Origin: Odiellus spinosus
Taxonomy: Eukaryota > Arthropoda > Arachnida > Opiliones > Phalangiidae
Assembly (NCBI GenBank): GCA_963920705.1
Contig: OY987240.1
Coordinates: 5,317,426-5,381,425 of the forward strand
Reading direction: 5' to 3'
DNA length: 64,000 nucleotides
The notes beneath the pieces were generated by a model that was given only the letters and a program-made list of their open reading frames with translations, had not been told where the DNA came from and did not search any database. Shown here one piece after another: positions 1 through 10,277 of the stretch. The translations under genes were made by a program, and so were the position numbers. How positions within the stretch are numbered: the first letter of the stretch is position 1; the number at the start of each line of letters is the position of its first letter.

Positions 1-87
1 CCTCTTAACTCAATTTTATGCATAGTTTCAGATCCCATATTCACTGGTTCTAGGAGTAGAACATCTAACTTCAAGAAACAGTTTATT

Positions 88-463
88 AATATGAATAAAA
101 ATTACACACAAAAAAAAATCGTATAAATTCGGCCTATGGAAAGTTTAAATTATCTAGTCATTCTATAGGGAGACAGCAAAGAGTCAAGGGGGAAAGAAAG
201 CCGGACGTCATGGAGCTCCCTTACTGGGGAACTGTTTGTAATGGCTACTTTTGTAACTCCCTCGCTAAGGGGGATGACACCGAGGTAAGAGATAGAAACC
301 TCTGACGTATCAATGTCTCCCATGATGACTCCCTATAGTAGAATCCACCCTTGGACCGGTTATATTTTACGCCACCCCTATATATATATATATAAAAATT
401 TCCATTTTTAAGGGTGAATCTACTATTAAAACTTTCCATAGGCCGAATTTGTACGTCTTTTTT
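88..463. mobile_element. Inverted-repeat (MITE-like) element, palindromic family A, short copy
   Basis: A terminal inverted repeat is visible: the stretch at 120-146 (core ttcggcctatggaaagttt) is matched in reverse complement at 428-455. A/T runs lie outside both arms. The inner part has the same gggg-rich and tatata-rich blocks as the larger copy at 35410-36076, and a fragment sits at 26430-26560. No coding capacity is seen, so this is a non-autonomous element. The short reading frame inside (245-439) is a by-product. Superfamily not determined because no clean target duplication could be read. Confidence 0.7.
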
Positions 464-604
464 GCGCTTTAAACCAAATTAAAATTCATTCATAATTTTT
501 GATGTTAATACCTCCGGCAGCAGCAGCAAAATCTTTAAATTTTTACCATTGCCCTATAAACCCAATTAAAATAAATGTTTCCATCATTTTTGATGTTAAT
601 AGCT
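464..604. repeat. 100-bp satellite, left part interrupted by BEL 1
   Basis: Contains the diagnostic words of the satellite at 14930-16000 in reverse complement (tttttaccattgccc, tttttgatgttaatag). It stops exactly at the BEL 1 insertion point, and the same repeat resumes at 6490. Confidence 0.8.
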
Positions 605-826
605 TGTAGTTTTTCGAGAAAAACAATAACTATGTTTAAAATATCTTATTTATTTTAACGGTTTAAAACGACGTTTACACTTGAAAAGAGAAAATTCTAC
701 TGACTTTAATTAAGTTATTTTTCATTAATCAACAGGTGGTATGAGAGATAAGATTATCAACAATGAACTTTAATCATTACAAAATTTGGTCTATTTTTTA
801 TCAATATCATCGTCTGTTTCTTTACA
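605..826 (-). repeat. BEL 1 3' LTR
   Basis: 222 bp. On the minus strand it runs from TGTAAAGAAAC to CTACA. It is nearly identical to 6267-6489. Confidence 0.93.
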
Positions 827-835
827 CTCCCCACC
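827..835 (-). other. BEL 1 polypurine tract
   Basis: The minus strand reads GGTGGGGAG directly before the 3' LTR, the expected place for plus-strand priming. Confidence 0.7.
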
Positions 836-1812
836 GATGGCGAATTTGAGAGTCCATCTTCTAGATTTCGAGGGGGCAAATCAGGTTAATTGGTCGTTTG
901 AGTATGACATTAGATGGTAGACGAATGGAGCAAGATCGGACAAGGCCATCTCTGCCCTGAAAGACTTCTTCAATTCTAACCAACTTCCAGATATGACGAG
1001 GAGCGTTATCGTCTTTGAGAATTGCCATATCTCCAGGTTTAATAACATGATTTGTGGTTCGTCTAGATATTTCATGTGCTGATCTCAACTCAAGAATGTA
1101 TTCGTTACGCCATCTTGTCCAAAAATGCGAAATCAATTTTTCTTGATATTTCCATCTACGTCGTAATTCATCTTTGGATTCAGAAACAATCTGGTTATTC
1201 TTAATCTCTGAAGGTAGTGATAAAACTCTTTGTCCAATAAGAAAATGGGCAGGAGTCAAAAGTTCTTCGTTGACGTCATCTCCAACATACGTTTTTGGGC
1301 GTGAATTTCAAACTGCTTCCACTTCTGCTAATACTGTAGTCATTTCTTCAAAGTTAAGGAGAGATCTACCAAGTGTCTTTTTAAGGCATGACTTCGTGGA
1401 GCGGACTAATCGTTCGTAAAATCCGCCCCACTAGGCGGCGCGTTCTACGATATACTTCCAATTGACTCCTTGTTGTCCAAAGAAGTCTTTAACTTCTTCA
1501 ACCTTAATTCGCTTCCAAAGAGCTTGTAACTCTCGATCAACTCTCCGGAACGATTTTGCGTTATCGCTATACACAACCTTGACCAGGCCACGTCTGGATA
1601 TAAATCGTCGGAAAGATTGAAGAAAAGATTTGGCGGACATATCCGAAACTAATTCTAAATGAAGGGCTCTCGTGACTCCACATGTAAAGAGAGCCACATA
1701 AGATTTTCTTCTTTCAGTCCCTTCTTTTATGTAGATCGGTCCTGCGAAATCGAGACCGGTAATCTCAAATGGTTTTGCTTGTCGTATTCTATCGGATGGT
1801 AATGGAGCTATC
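836..1812 (-). pseudogene. BEL 1 integrase catalytic and C-terminal region, broken
   Basis: Would carry the integrase core and the C-terminal DUF5641-type domain of Pao elements. The frame differs from the upstream pol frame, with the shift near 1800-1812. Visible pieces are a GLDFAGP-type block, YSDNAKSF (second acidic residue) and WGGFYERLV (catalytic Glu region). Then come TPAHFLIGQ and the C-terminal stretch ending at 861, including the conserved FWTRWRNEYI. Two in-frame stops interrupt it: TAG at 1431-1433, where the family has Trp, and TGA at 1308-1310. It is therefore seen as two open pieces, 1431-1697 and 861-1259. Nonfunctional. Confidence 0.9.
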
Positions 1813-4800
1813 TTCTGTCACAGGTTTTACTCGGAGTTTTTTACAAATAAGACAATTCTTGATTCTACTCTTGATCTGTTGTCTTCCCTTTAAAATCCAG
1901 AATCTTTCTCTAACTTGAGTTAGAGTCGAGGTTATGCCTAAATGCATAACCTGTTGGTGAGCTATATCAATTTGAAGTTCGGAAAATCGATGTCCAGCTG
2001 GTAGAATAATCGGATGTTTTTCATTGAATGACAATTCCGAATGTTGTAATCGACCGCCAATGCGAATAATTTCTTTGTTGTCAAGAAAAGGATTGTACTT
2101 TGTCAACGGACAATTTCCAGACAGCTTTTCCTGGAATTTCAACCATCGGATAACATCCGGGAAACTTTCTTTTTGAACTTGCCGTATCCAATAGAGTTCA
2201 GCATCATCCAATTCTTCCGGGGTTAAAACATCAAATTTCCTCTCCTCCTTTTGTCTTCTAAGATTATTGACATATCGGATGACCCACGCAGTTACCCTTA
2301 TGGTTTTTCTTAATGAGCTTGACTTCTTAAGATCCAATATGGGTTCGAGGTTCTTAATATTGCAAATGTTTTGAGAGATGGAAGATTTATTTGCTCGCAG
2401 TTCTGTACCAACTTCATTCTCATTGACTAGTATTTGGGTTTTTGGCCATTTGTCTGGTGTTAGACTCAGCCAATTTGGACCATTCCACCATTGTTCGTTC
2501 TTCATCAACTCTTCAATCGTTTGGCCTCGACTTAGGTAATCCGCTGGATTTTCTTCTCCACTGCAATGATTCCATGATAGTTTATCGCTCAAGTTTTGTA
2601 TTTCCACCACTCTGTTACTGATGAACGGTTTCCATCGACCGGAGTCGCCCTTGATCCAATGAACGGTTATTGAAGAATCGCTCCAATAGAATATTTTCGG
2701 ATTCTTGTCTTTAAAGTTCATTTTTAACCGATTTGTCAATCTCGCTCCGATTAAAGCGCCCATCAACTCTAGCCTTGGGATTGTAAGGGTTTTGATGGGT
2801 GAAACTCTGGACTTGGATGCAACAAAGGAAACGTTTGTTTGACCACTTTTCAATTCAGACCGAATATAAATACAAGCTCCATAAGCGCCTTTGCTAGCAT
2901 CAGTAAAGCAATGTAATTGTAAAGAATCTTGAAGGTAGTTTCCTTCGTCCGAAAAATAATATCTTGGAATTCTCAGCTTGTTTAACTTCGGTAATTGCTT
3001 GCACCAGGAATTCCATTGTAGCGTCAGGTCATCTGGTAAATTTTCGTCCCATGAACATTCTTTCTCCCATATCGTTTGAAACATAATCTTGACTATAATG
3101 GTAAATGGAGTTATGAGACCGAGAGGGTCAAATATCCTTGCTGAAGCGCTGAGAACACATCGTTTTGTGTTTTGCAGTGAAGATAAATATTCTATAGTTC
3201 CTTCCATACTAAAATATAGCAAATCTTCATTTTTATCCCAAGATAATCCCAACACTTTGAGTGCATAAGGTGACAGAAGAGAAACTTGATCGTTAGCAGT
3301 TTCTTTCCAACCTCGTTCCTTCCAAATTTTCTCGAATGTTTTGGAATTGGAATTCCATTTTCGTAAAGACATATTGGCGTCGTTTAGGATGGACTTTGCT
3401 TCTTCAGAATGCTTCAAGGCGTTATCGACATCATGAGCTCCGGAAATGAGATCGTCCACGTAAAGGTCTTCATTTAGTTTCTTGCATGTATCATCATATT
3501 TCCCTTTATATTTTCTTAAATGAATTCGTATTGTCCCAGCCAGAAGAAATGGGCTTGAAGTCGTACCGAAGAGAACTCTAGTGAATCTATATGTTTCTAC
3601 CTGTATCTCTTTCTCGGGTGCAAGTGGGTTATTGGACCATAGGAACCGAACATAATCTTGGTCTTCTTTCTTTAGTGATACTTGGAGGAAAGCTTGCTCC
3701 ACATCGGCTATAAGCGCTATTTTGTATATTCTGAATCTGACAAGAATGTCTAAAATATCTGGATTCATATTCGGTCCGGACAAGAGACAGTCATTTAACG
3801 ACGGGCATCCTGGATCATGTGACGAGCCGTCCAGTACTATCCTGACCTTCGTTGTTAATCGTTCTTTCTTGATCACAGGTTGATGTGGTAGGTAGAATAT
3901 CTTTGTGTTCGTGATTTCGGTGTTTATTGAATCGATTTGTTCGATTATTCCTTTTCTTAGATAATCATCAAATATGAGATTGTAATTTTTCAGCAGTAAA
4001 GGATCTCGTTTGAGTCTCCTTATAAGGTTTAAGAGTCTCCTTTTTGCACCATTGTAGTTAGTCGTGAGTTCTTCGTGGTTGTCCTTCCATAGCAAAGGGA
4101 CTTCATATCGTCCACCAACAAATCTTATGCCTTCTTCCAGTTTAGATACTGCTTCTTCATTAAGAATTGTTGATTGAGTACCAGTTTCAGATTCTATTTC
4201 CCAGTGAGCTCGAAGAATCTTTGCAACTTCGTCTTCTTTTACTGCAACATTTGTGACTAGAGTCGCTGAGGTTCTAGAAGTAACCTGCATACTCAACACC
4301 GAGGTAGGACCATGGACAAGCCATCCAAAATGACTCTCAAGAGCAACCATGGTTTCGTTTAGCCGTTCAACGTTTCCACTCAAGATCTTCCAATAATATT
4401 CAGTTCCTATGAGCACTGTTAATTCGTCACCGCAGGTCTGATTCCTTGGTACTTGGTCGGCAAGTTGAAAGCCCTTTAAGTCTGTTATTTCTTTAATACC
4501 CTTGTCTGGGACTTCAACCAGTGCTGATGTGATTTCTTCAGATTCGACTGCTTCAATCTCAATGATTTTGTCGTTATAGAGACTCTGGAGGTAAACCATT
4601 ACTCGTCTGCTTCTCATTGTTTCAGGATTTCCGCCTCCAAATGCGAAAACTTGTAATAATTCTTCACCAACAACCGGAAACCCAATTTCTTCCGAGATCT
4701 TTCGCTTAATAAATGTTCGTTGACTACCTCCATCCAGAAGTACTCGTACTAATCTTTCTTTGTTACCATATGAGAGTTTGGCTACTGCTGTTTGGAGCAG

Positions 4801-5103
4801 AATAGTATTTCTTCCTGTCAAGGTCGTTGCTGAGACCACTGTTGAGCTCTTTATCTCTTCTTCCGATTGACCGTTATCCCCACAAACCGCGACGTGATGT
4901 CTTCCGAGGCATTTTGTGCAAGTTGGTTTCACTCGGCATTCTCGTGCCAAATGTCGTCCAGTAACACATACGTAACAACGACCTTTCTTCTTGAGGATGT
5001 TTTTTCTACATTCTACTTCACGAACCTTTTTGCAATTTTCAGATTTGTGTGAATTATCGTCGCAGAAAACGCAGGTTTCGATAGGACGAGAGACGGTGTT
5101 CAA
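1789..5103 (-). CDS. BEL 1 gag 3' end, protease, RT, RNase H and integrase N-terminus
   Basis: An open frame of 1104 residues in the same frame as the upstream gag piece. Order: Cys/His zinc-knuckle region (about 10-75); aspartic protease of the DUF1758 type with LLDGGSQRTF (about 119-128; Ser to Gly compared with the usual DSGS); RT with ADVEQAFLQV (about 463) and YVDDLISG (about 546); RNase H with CFTDASKGAYG (about 730) and WSDSSITVHW (about 805); HHCC zinc-binding integrase start (about 1045-1090, ending CLICKK). It ends at TAG 1789-1791 because of the frameshift. The listed start Met lies inside the natural polyprotein, not at a true translation start. Confidence 0.93.
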   Translation of the reverse strand: MNTVSRPIETCVFCDDNSHKSENCKKVREVECRKNILKKKGRCYVCVTGRHLARECRVKPTCTKCLGRHHVAVCGDNGQSEEEIKSSTVVSATTLTGRNTILLQTAVAKLSYGNKERLVRVLLDGGSQRTFIKRKISEEIGFPVVGEELLQVFAFGGGNPETMRSRRVMVYLQSLYNDKIIEIEAVESEEITSALVEVPDKGIKEITDLKGFQLADQVPRNQTCGDELTVLIGTEYYWKILSGNVERLNETMVALESHFGWLVHGPTSVLSMQVTSRTSATLVTNVAVKEDEVAKILRAHWEIESETGTQSTILNEEAVSKLEEGIRFVGGRYEVPLLWKDNHEELTTNYNGAKRRLLNLIRRLKRDPLLLKNYNLIFDDYLRKGIIEQIDSINTEITNTKIFYLPHQPVIKKERLTTKVRIVLDGSSHDPGCPSLNDCLLSGPNMNPDILDILVRFRIYKIALIADVEQAFLQVSLKKEDQDYVRFLWSNNPLAPEKEIQVETYRFTRVLFGTTSSPFLLAGTIRIHLRKYKGKYDDTCKKLNEDLYVDDLISGAHDVDNALKHSEEAKSILNDANMSLRKWNSNSKTFEKIWKERGWKETANDQVSLLSPYALKVLGLSWDKNEDLLYFSMEGTIEYLSSLQNTKRCVLSASARIFDPLGLITPFTIIVKIMFQTIWEKECSWDENLPDDLTLQWNSWCKQLPKLNKLRIPRYYFSDEGNYLQDSLQLHCFTDASKGAYGACIYIRSELKSGQTNVSFVASKSRVSPIKTLTIPRLELMGALIGARLTNRLKMNFKDKNPKIFYWSDSSITVHWIKGDSGRWKPFISNRVVEIQNLSDKLSWNHCSGEENPADYLSRGQTIEELMKNEQWWNGPNWLSLTPDKWPKTQILVNENEVGTELRANKSSISQNICNIKNLEPILDLKKSSSLRKTIRVTAWVIRYVNNLRRQKEERKFDVLTPEELDDAELYWIRQVQKESFPDVIRWLKFQEKLSGNCPLTKYNPFLDNKEIIRIGGRLQHSELSFNEKHPIILPAGHRFSELQIDIAHQQVMHLGITSTLTQVRERFWILKGRQQIKSRIKNCLICKKLRVKPVTEDSSITIR

Positions 5104-5301
5104 AGCAGCAGCTGAATGACCAGTATATGGTTTGTAGTTGGGTTTGTATGGCTTGGGCTCGGGTGGTCTTGAATGTCTTCGTGTCTCTTCATATTCGGAT
5201 GCGTATGATAGACATCTTTCTCTACTTTCTACTTCATGGCGAATGAACTCAAGAATCTGAGAAACGTCTTCTTCCGCCTCTGGTTGCTTTCGAAGTCTAC
5301 A

Positions 5302-6153
5302 TTACTCAAGTGCAATGTCTGGAGGGACTAATTTCAGGACAATCGATCCAATTACTCCTCCAAATTTTCCTTTTGTTTCTCCAAGATTAATAAGGCTTTT
5401 GACTTCAATTTCGCACTGATCATAGAGGCGTCTGAAGGCTGTGATGTCATGTGACTTCTTTACAGGTACCATGTCTAGGAGTCTATTTGTATGCGTATTT
5501 CTGAGAACATCTTTTCGTCCAAATCGATTAGTAAGTATGGTAATTGCTTTTTCGTAATTTTCGTTGCTTAGGGTTAAACCTGTAATTGAATTTAACGCAG
5601 TTCCTCCGAGATAAGATCTCAAGTAAACGAACTTCTCTATAGGCTCCAGGGATTCTTCGTTATGTACAGCAACTTCGTATTGAGGCCAGAAATTCATCCA
5701 TTGACTGGAGTCTCCATGAAATTTCTTCAGCTCCAGTTTGGGTAGTCTGGTCGTCTTTGTTGGTCTATGTATTTTTCGATTTTCAATGTCCAATATCGTT
5801 TCGTTACTTATCGTACTATTCATCTTTCGGTTCGATCGGTCATTGATGGTATCCTTTAACTTTCGTTTTAATTTCGTCTTGCAGTTAATAATCTTCTCTT
5901 CATACTCTTCAGATGCTACCATATCAGTTTCTAGTTCTTCTTCATCTGATATTACGTTCTCAATTTCGTCGTTCATTTTCTTCAGTATCTCTTGTTTCGA
6001 TGAAAGTTTTTCTGATAGGTTTTCTAAAACATCTGAAGTAGTTTCTGCTTCGTCGTCGATAATTTCATTTATTTTGTTAACTAATTGAGCTAACAATCGT
6101 CGTTGCACTGAACGTTTCTTCTTATTTTGTTCGAATTTTCTTTGATCTTCCAT
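5302..6153 (-). CDS. BEL 1 Gag (DUF1759-type) N-terminal part
   Basis: 283 residues from the first Met after the primer site. Charged and coiled at the N-terminus (about 1-130). It then has the Pao gag signature around LKKFHGDSSQWMNFWPQYE (about 145-165) and YLRSYLGGTALNSI (about 177-190). It ends at TAA 5302-5304. The frame stays open beyond the stop and joins the next gag-pol frame at 5103, so one nonsense change separates them. Its role would be capsid formation. The exact start is uncertain. Confidence 0.9.
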   Translation of the reverse strand: MEDQRKFEQNKKKRSVQRRLLAQLVNKINEIIDDEAETTSDVLENLSEKLSSKQEILKKMNDEIENVISDEEELETDMVASEEYEEKIINCKTKLKRKLKDTINDRSNRKMNSTISNETILDIENRKIHRPTKTTRLPKLELKKFHGDSSQWMNFWPQYEVAVHNEESLEPIEKFVYLRSYLGGTALNSITGLTLSNENYEKAITILTNRFGRKDVLRNTHTNRLLDMVPVKKSHDITAFRRLYDQCEIEVKSLINLGETKGKFGGVIGSIVLKLVPPDIALE

Positions 6154-6248
6154 TTCTAAAACGCCCGTTATATCTTACAATTTCTCGAAAGTTCTAATTT
6201 TTAATACTAGACCGTGACTTTATTCGCGACTAGCCTTCTGATAAACGC

Positions 6249-6266
6249 TCCCGGGTTTCGGCACCA
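6249..6266 (-). other. BEL 1 primer binding site (tRNA-Phe type)
   Basis: The plus strand tcccgggtttcggcacca equals the 3' end of a tRNA-Phe including CCA, as I recall it. It directly abuts the 5' LTR at 6267. Confidence 0.88.
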
Positions 6267-6489
6267 TGAAGATTTTCGAGAAAAACAATAACTATGTTTA
6301 AAATATCTTATTTATTTTAACGGTTTAAAACGACGTTTACACTTGAAAAGAGAAAATTCAACTGACTTTAATTAAGTTATTTTTCATTAATCAACAGGTG
6401 GTATGAGAGATAAGATTATCAACAATGAACTTTAATCATTACAAAATTTGGTCTATTTTTTTATCAATGTCATCGTCTGTTTCTTTACA
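6267..6489 (-). repeat. BEL 1 5' LTR
   Basis: 223 bp partner of 605-826, followed by target copy TAGCT. It should hold the promoter; I could not single out a TATA box with confidence. Confidence 0.93.
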
Positions 6490-6665
6490 TAGCTACAGTA
6501 GCCACCTTGATTCAGTCAGTTCTCTACATTTTTACCATTGCCCTTTAAACGCTATTAATTTTTTTTTTCATCATTTATGAAGTTAATAGCTACAGCAGCC
6601 GCACTTGATTCAGTCAAATCTCTACATTTTTACCATTGGCCTTTAAACCCAATTATCATTAATTT
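6490..6665. repeat. 100-bp satellite, right part after BEL 1
   Basis: About 1.7 units of the satellite (reverse orientation relative to 14930-16000), continuing the repeat cut at 604. Confidence 0.82.
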
Positions 6666-6675
6666 ATTATTTAAT

Positions 6676-7028
6676 TATTAGAAAATAAATCTGTAAAGTA
6701 AGCCACTTTCAAAAAACCAAATCCCATAGAATAACATTACGAATTTGGCCATGAGCGAAACTAGCTAAGTGCCAAAAAGGAGTCAACATCAAAATTAATT
6801 TTAAAATACTTAGACTTAATATTTTTAAACGAAACTTAGAAAAGGCACACGTTCGAACTTTTAATCTTTCATTTAAAATTAGTTTCAACTGTAACACATG
6901 ATTATTTCGAAAAGTTATTTCCCGGAACAGACATGTCCTCGAAAAAGTCGATTTTAATGTTATTTCTATGGGAAAATGGAGCGTTTTGATTGGCTAATGA
7001 CTGAATTTTTTTAGGAAATTGAAATTGC
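6676..7028. repeat. Left arm of a split foldback repeat
   Basis: Reverse complement of 13379-13697. Shared blocks include ttagaaaataaa, aaatcccatagaataac, aatttggccatg and the ggacatgtc region. About 6.3 kb of younger insertions now lie between the arms. Confidence 0.85.
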
Positions 7029-7032
7029 ATTA

Positions 7033-7596
7033 CAGATGATGATCAGCCCATAACGTTGAACCCTGCCGGGTTCACCGAACTAGCGGTGACTAAAGCAGTC
7101 AGTCCTTTATCCACGCGAACTGTTTTTTTTTTATTACCAAAATCGTCGCCGCATATCACACACTTTTGAGAGCAGTCCATGTCCCAAACTTATGCGTTTG
7201 GCACTTTTCCGAGTTTAGGTTATTTTTTTCTTGGCATGTAAAGTACTACATGTGGGGTATGACGCGCAGTTAAAACTTCATAAGAAATAAAATATTATTA
7301 TGAAACTGATCTCTAAAGGCCTGTGTAAAATCCGTTGTCGACAACCAAAAAAGGTACGATAATGTATTTGGGGTCTTCCATGAAATACGTCAAAAGGTTA
7401 TATTCCCTTTAAAAGACTTATTACACCCTCACCGCATTAAACTAAAACGTGTTGTATTTCATAAAGCTTTTCTGTACGTTTTGGCGACGCGTAGATATGT
7501 AGCGTGGAAGCCTATCAACACAGTTGGGCATGCGTTCACACAATTAAAATTCTATTAACGCGATAGCGTTCAATGTTATGGGCCCATCATCATCTG
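7033..7596. mobile_element. TA-flanked TIR element (Tc1/mariner-type MITE)
   Basis: Ends are about 29-bp inverted repeats starting CAGATGATGAT (7033 onward and reverse complement ending 7596), with about three mismatches. TA stands on both sides (7031-7032 and 7597-7598). 564 bp, no coding frame. BEL 2 is inserted directly at its right border. Confidence 0.75.
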
Positions 7597-7600
7597 TAAT

Positions 7601-7856
7601 TGAATCGCGACTAAATTGAGTGTTTCTAAACCGGGTGATAATAACTGCACGAACTGGATAACATAATAAAACTTTATTGTTTGCTAATTAAAATTGAATA
7701 GGTTCATTACGAAATTGCGATACGACTCTCCCGGTATTACGGATAAGGCTAAAAAACTGAAACATGGGCATTTTCTAGATTATAAAAAACTATTTTTTAA
7801 AGTGTACAGCGGCGCAATTATTAATCATAAGTCAATAATATTTATAAGTGTAAACA
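7601..7856 (-). repeat. BEL 2 3' LTR (37-bp shorter)
   Basis: Starts TGTTTACAC and ends GATTCA on the minus strand. Identical to the other LTR apart from the 37 bp missing at about 7743 and at least one substitution. Confidence 0.92.
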
Positions 7857-7924
7857 TTCCGGTGTCCTTAAATTATACAATTTTAAAATTTAAGTATTTA
7901 CAGGATACGTAGGTAATAATAGTG

Positions 7925-10081
7925 CTAGTCTAACGGTAAGAGACAAAGTTTAGTTACTGGACGTTTAAAAATTCGCGTAGCGGTTTTAACAGTTGCTACC
8001 CGAACACATCCGTCTTCTCCAGGATGAACTTCTTGTACGCGAGCAAGTTGCCACTTAGTTGGAGGAAGGTTTTCGTCCTTAATGATAACGAGTTCACCGG
8101 CTTCAAGATTGCGTTGAGTAGATGCCCACTTTGGCCGCTGTTGAAGTCGGGTCAGGTATTCGTTTCTCCATCTTCGCCAGAAATGTTGAAGGAGTTGCTG
8201 TCCTATCTGCCATCGTGATAAGCGACTGACCTTCACATCAGTGAGATCAGGCTCGGGGATAGCAGTTAGCGCATCCCCGATCAAGAAATGACCAGGAGTT
8301 AAGGCCACAAGACTGTCCGGATCCGTAGATAGAGCTGACAGCGGTCGGGAATTTAGGCAGGCTTCGATTTGACACAACAACGTAGTCATTTCTTCATAGG
8401 ATAAGATCGTTAAGCCAACTACTCGTTTGAGATGATATTTAACTGATTTTATTCCCGCCTCCCATAATCCACCAAAGTGAGGCGCGGCAGGCGGATTAAA
8501 ATGCCATTGGATACCTTCATTTGTTGTCCAGCGCGTTATCGTGTTATGATTATTCGGTGTTGCCAAAAACTTGATAAACTCCTTCATTTCTTTGTTGGCG
8601 CCGATGAAATTGGAGCCGCAATCGCTGTATATATCGGAACTCTTTCCCCGTCTGGCGGTAAAACGCTTTAAAGCTGCCAAAAATGCGTCGGTTGTCATAT
8701 CGCTCACGACTTCAAGGTGAACCGCGCGTGTTGTGAAGCAGACAAACAGGGCAATATAAGCTTTAAACGTCTTGCGTCCACGACCCTTAATCATCTTGAC
8801 GGAGAACGGTCCGGCATAATCGATTCCAACCTTTAAAAATGCTCGTGCTGGATTTACCCGAGCAGCTGGTAAATCTGCCATCTGCTGCTTAAGAACGGTT
8901 GCCTTCTGTCTGGTACATGGAACGCATCTACGAATATGAAAAATTGCAGCGTCTCGGATGACAAATATCCAATAGCGGCGTTGAAGCACCGTTGTAAGCA
9001 GCTGAGATCCTGCATGGAGATGGTTCAAGTGTTCATTGGTAATTATCAAGTCCGTTAGCTTGCTCCTTCGTGGCAGGATTACTGGATGCATACGATCAGT
9101 GGTGACCTTGGCACGGCAAATACGTCCCCCGACTCGAAGTAAACCAACAGGATCGATAAATGGCTTTAGTGATAATAGTTTGCTTTTCGCTGGTAATTGC
9201 TTAGATGTACTCAGGCAGAGACTGTCTTCTTGAAAGTTTTGCTGTTGCACAATTCGAATCCAATGTTGCAAAGCTGACTCGACTTCAATCGCGGATAATG
9301 GTCCTATATTTCGTTCTGACTTGGTAATGCGGCAATTTTTGGCGAATCGTTTAATGCAGACTGTGACATGTAAAAGTTTAGATAATGATGAATAAGCGTC
9401 GAGTAGAGTAAGGTCGACTTGTACGTGATGTGATGATATGCCAATGGGACGGGCTTCTATGAGACATTCTTCAGTTTCTATGAGCGTTGCTGTTCTTTCT
9501 TGTAGATTTCGAGACAGCCACCGGGGCCCATGCCACCACAGCTCGTGGTTCCTAAGCTCTGTAGCGGTTATTCCTCTAGAGGCGCAATCAGCGGGGTTTT
9601 CAGCTCCTTTGACATGACGCCATTGTGCAGTGGGTATAGTATCTTGAACTTCTGCTACTCTGTTAGCAATGAATGTCCGCCATCGCTGGGGTGGTGATGT
9701 CATGGAATCAGTCCAACAATAAGTTTCTGGGTTTTGAATCTTCAAGGCGTTCTGGATTAAGTTGACCAGACGGGATAAAAGAACAGCTCCACACAGTTCA
9801 AGCTTTGGCAATGATACTTGTTTCAATGGGGCTACCTTGGTTTTGGCTGCGATTAGGCATGTTCGAATAAGGCCCGCTTGATTCTCTGTTCTTAGGTATA
9901 CGACAGCAGCATAGGCTTTTTCGGACGCATCACAGAAACCTTGGAGACTGATAGCTTTGGCATTTCGTTGCGACATATGCCGGGGAATAGTGAAAGTTTC
10001 GATTTCTGGTAGGTCTAATAAAAGTGATTTCCATTTTTGTACGAGCATTTCTGGCGGTCGATCGTCCCAATCTAATTTCAA
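7925..10081 (-). CDS. BEL 2 RNase H and integrase
   Basis: 718 residues. Starts in the post-RT region; FCDASEKAYAAVVY (about 45) is the RNase H-type block. WTDSM (about 120) is followed at once by PPQRWRTF, so about ten residues usual in the family are missing there. Integrase: HLHAG...CVPCTR zinc site (about 350-390), GIDYAGPF (about 417), YSDCGSNF (about 483), WEAGIKSV (about 539), giving a full D,D,E set. A DUF5641-type tail with FWRRWRNEYL follows. It ends at 7925 just inside the 3' LTR boundary. The frame continues upstream to about 10300 but is interrupted by TGA at 10085-10087, probably a former Trp. Confidence 0.92.
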   Translation of the reverse strand: MKLDWDDRPPEMLVQKWKSLLLDLPEIETFTIPRHMSQRNAKAISLQGFCDASEKAYAAVVYLRTENQAGLIRTCLIAAKTKVAPLKQVSLPKLELCGAVLLSRLVNLIQNALKIQNPETYCWTDSMTSPPQRWRTFIANRVAEVQDTIPTAQWRHVKGAENPADCASRGITATELRNHELWWHGPRWLSRNLQERTATLIETEECLIEARPIGISSHHVQVDLTLLDAYSSLSKLLHVTVCIKRFAKNCRITKSERNIGPLSAIEVESALQHWIRIVQQQNFQEDSLCLSTSKQLPAKSKLLSLKPFIDPVGLLRVGGRICRAKVTTDRMHPVILPRRSKLTDLIITNEHLNHLHAGSQLLTTVLQRRYWIFVIRDAAIFHIRRCVPCTRQKATVLKQQMADLPAARVNPARAFLKVGIDYAGPFSVKMIKGRGRKTFKAYIALFVCFTTRAVHLEVVSDMTTDAFLAALKRFTARRGKSSDIYSDCGSNFIGANKEMKEFIKFLATPNNHNTITRWTTNEGIQWHFNPPAAPHFGGLWEAGIKSVKYHLKRVVGLTILSYEEMTTLLCQIEACLNSRPLSALSTDPDSLVALTPGHFLIGDALTAIPEPDLTDVKVSRLSRWQIGQQLLQHFWRRWRNEYLTRLQQRPKWASTQRNLEAGELVIIKDENLPPTKWQLARVQEVHPGEDGCVRVATVKTATRIFKRPVTKLCLLPLD

Positions 10082-10277
10082 CTTTCATAATTCTTGAAGT
10101 AGAAGTTTCGCTGGAATCGTAAACGGCGAAAGCAGTCCTAACGGATCGAAAATTTTAGCTGTTTCAGAAAGAATTGTACGTTTAGTAATTAGTTCTGGAT
10201 CAGTAGGTAACGTGAAGATATACGAAAAATAATCGGCTGCCGGTGTCCACCGAAGACCCAAGGCTTTTACCGATTCG

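Larger units (their letters stand above)
605..6489 (-). mobile_element. BEL/Pao LTR retrotransposon 1, full-length but mutated
   Basis: Transcribed leftwards. It has LTRs of 222 and 223 bp, a tRNA-Phe-type primer site abutting the 5' LTR, a purine tract next to the 3' LTR, and the gag, protease, RT, RNase H and integrase order of BEL/Pao. Target duplication is TAGCT (600-604 and 6490-6494). The LTRs differ by about four substitutions and one base of indel, so the insertion is fairly recent. Visible breaks: TAA at 5302-5304, a frameshift near 1800-1812, TAG at 1431-1433 and TGA at 1308-1310. It is not autonomous now. Confidence 0.95.
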
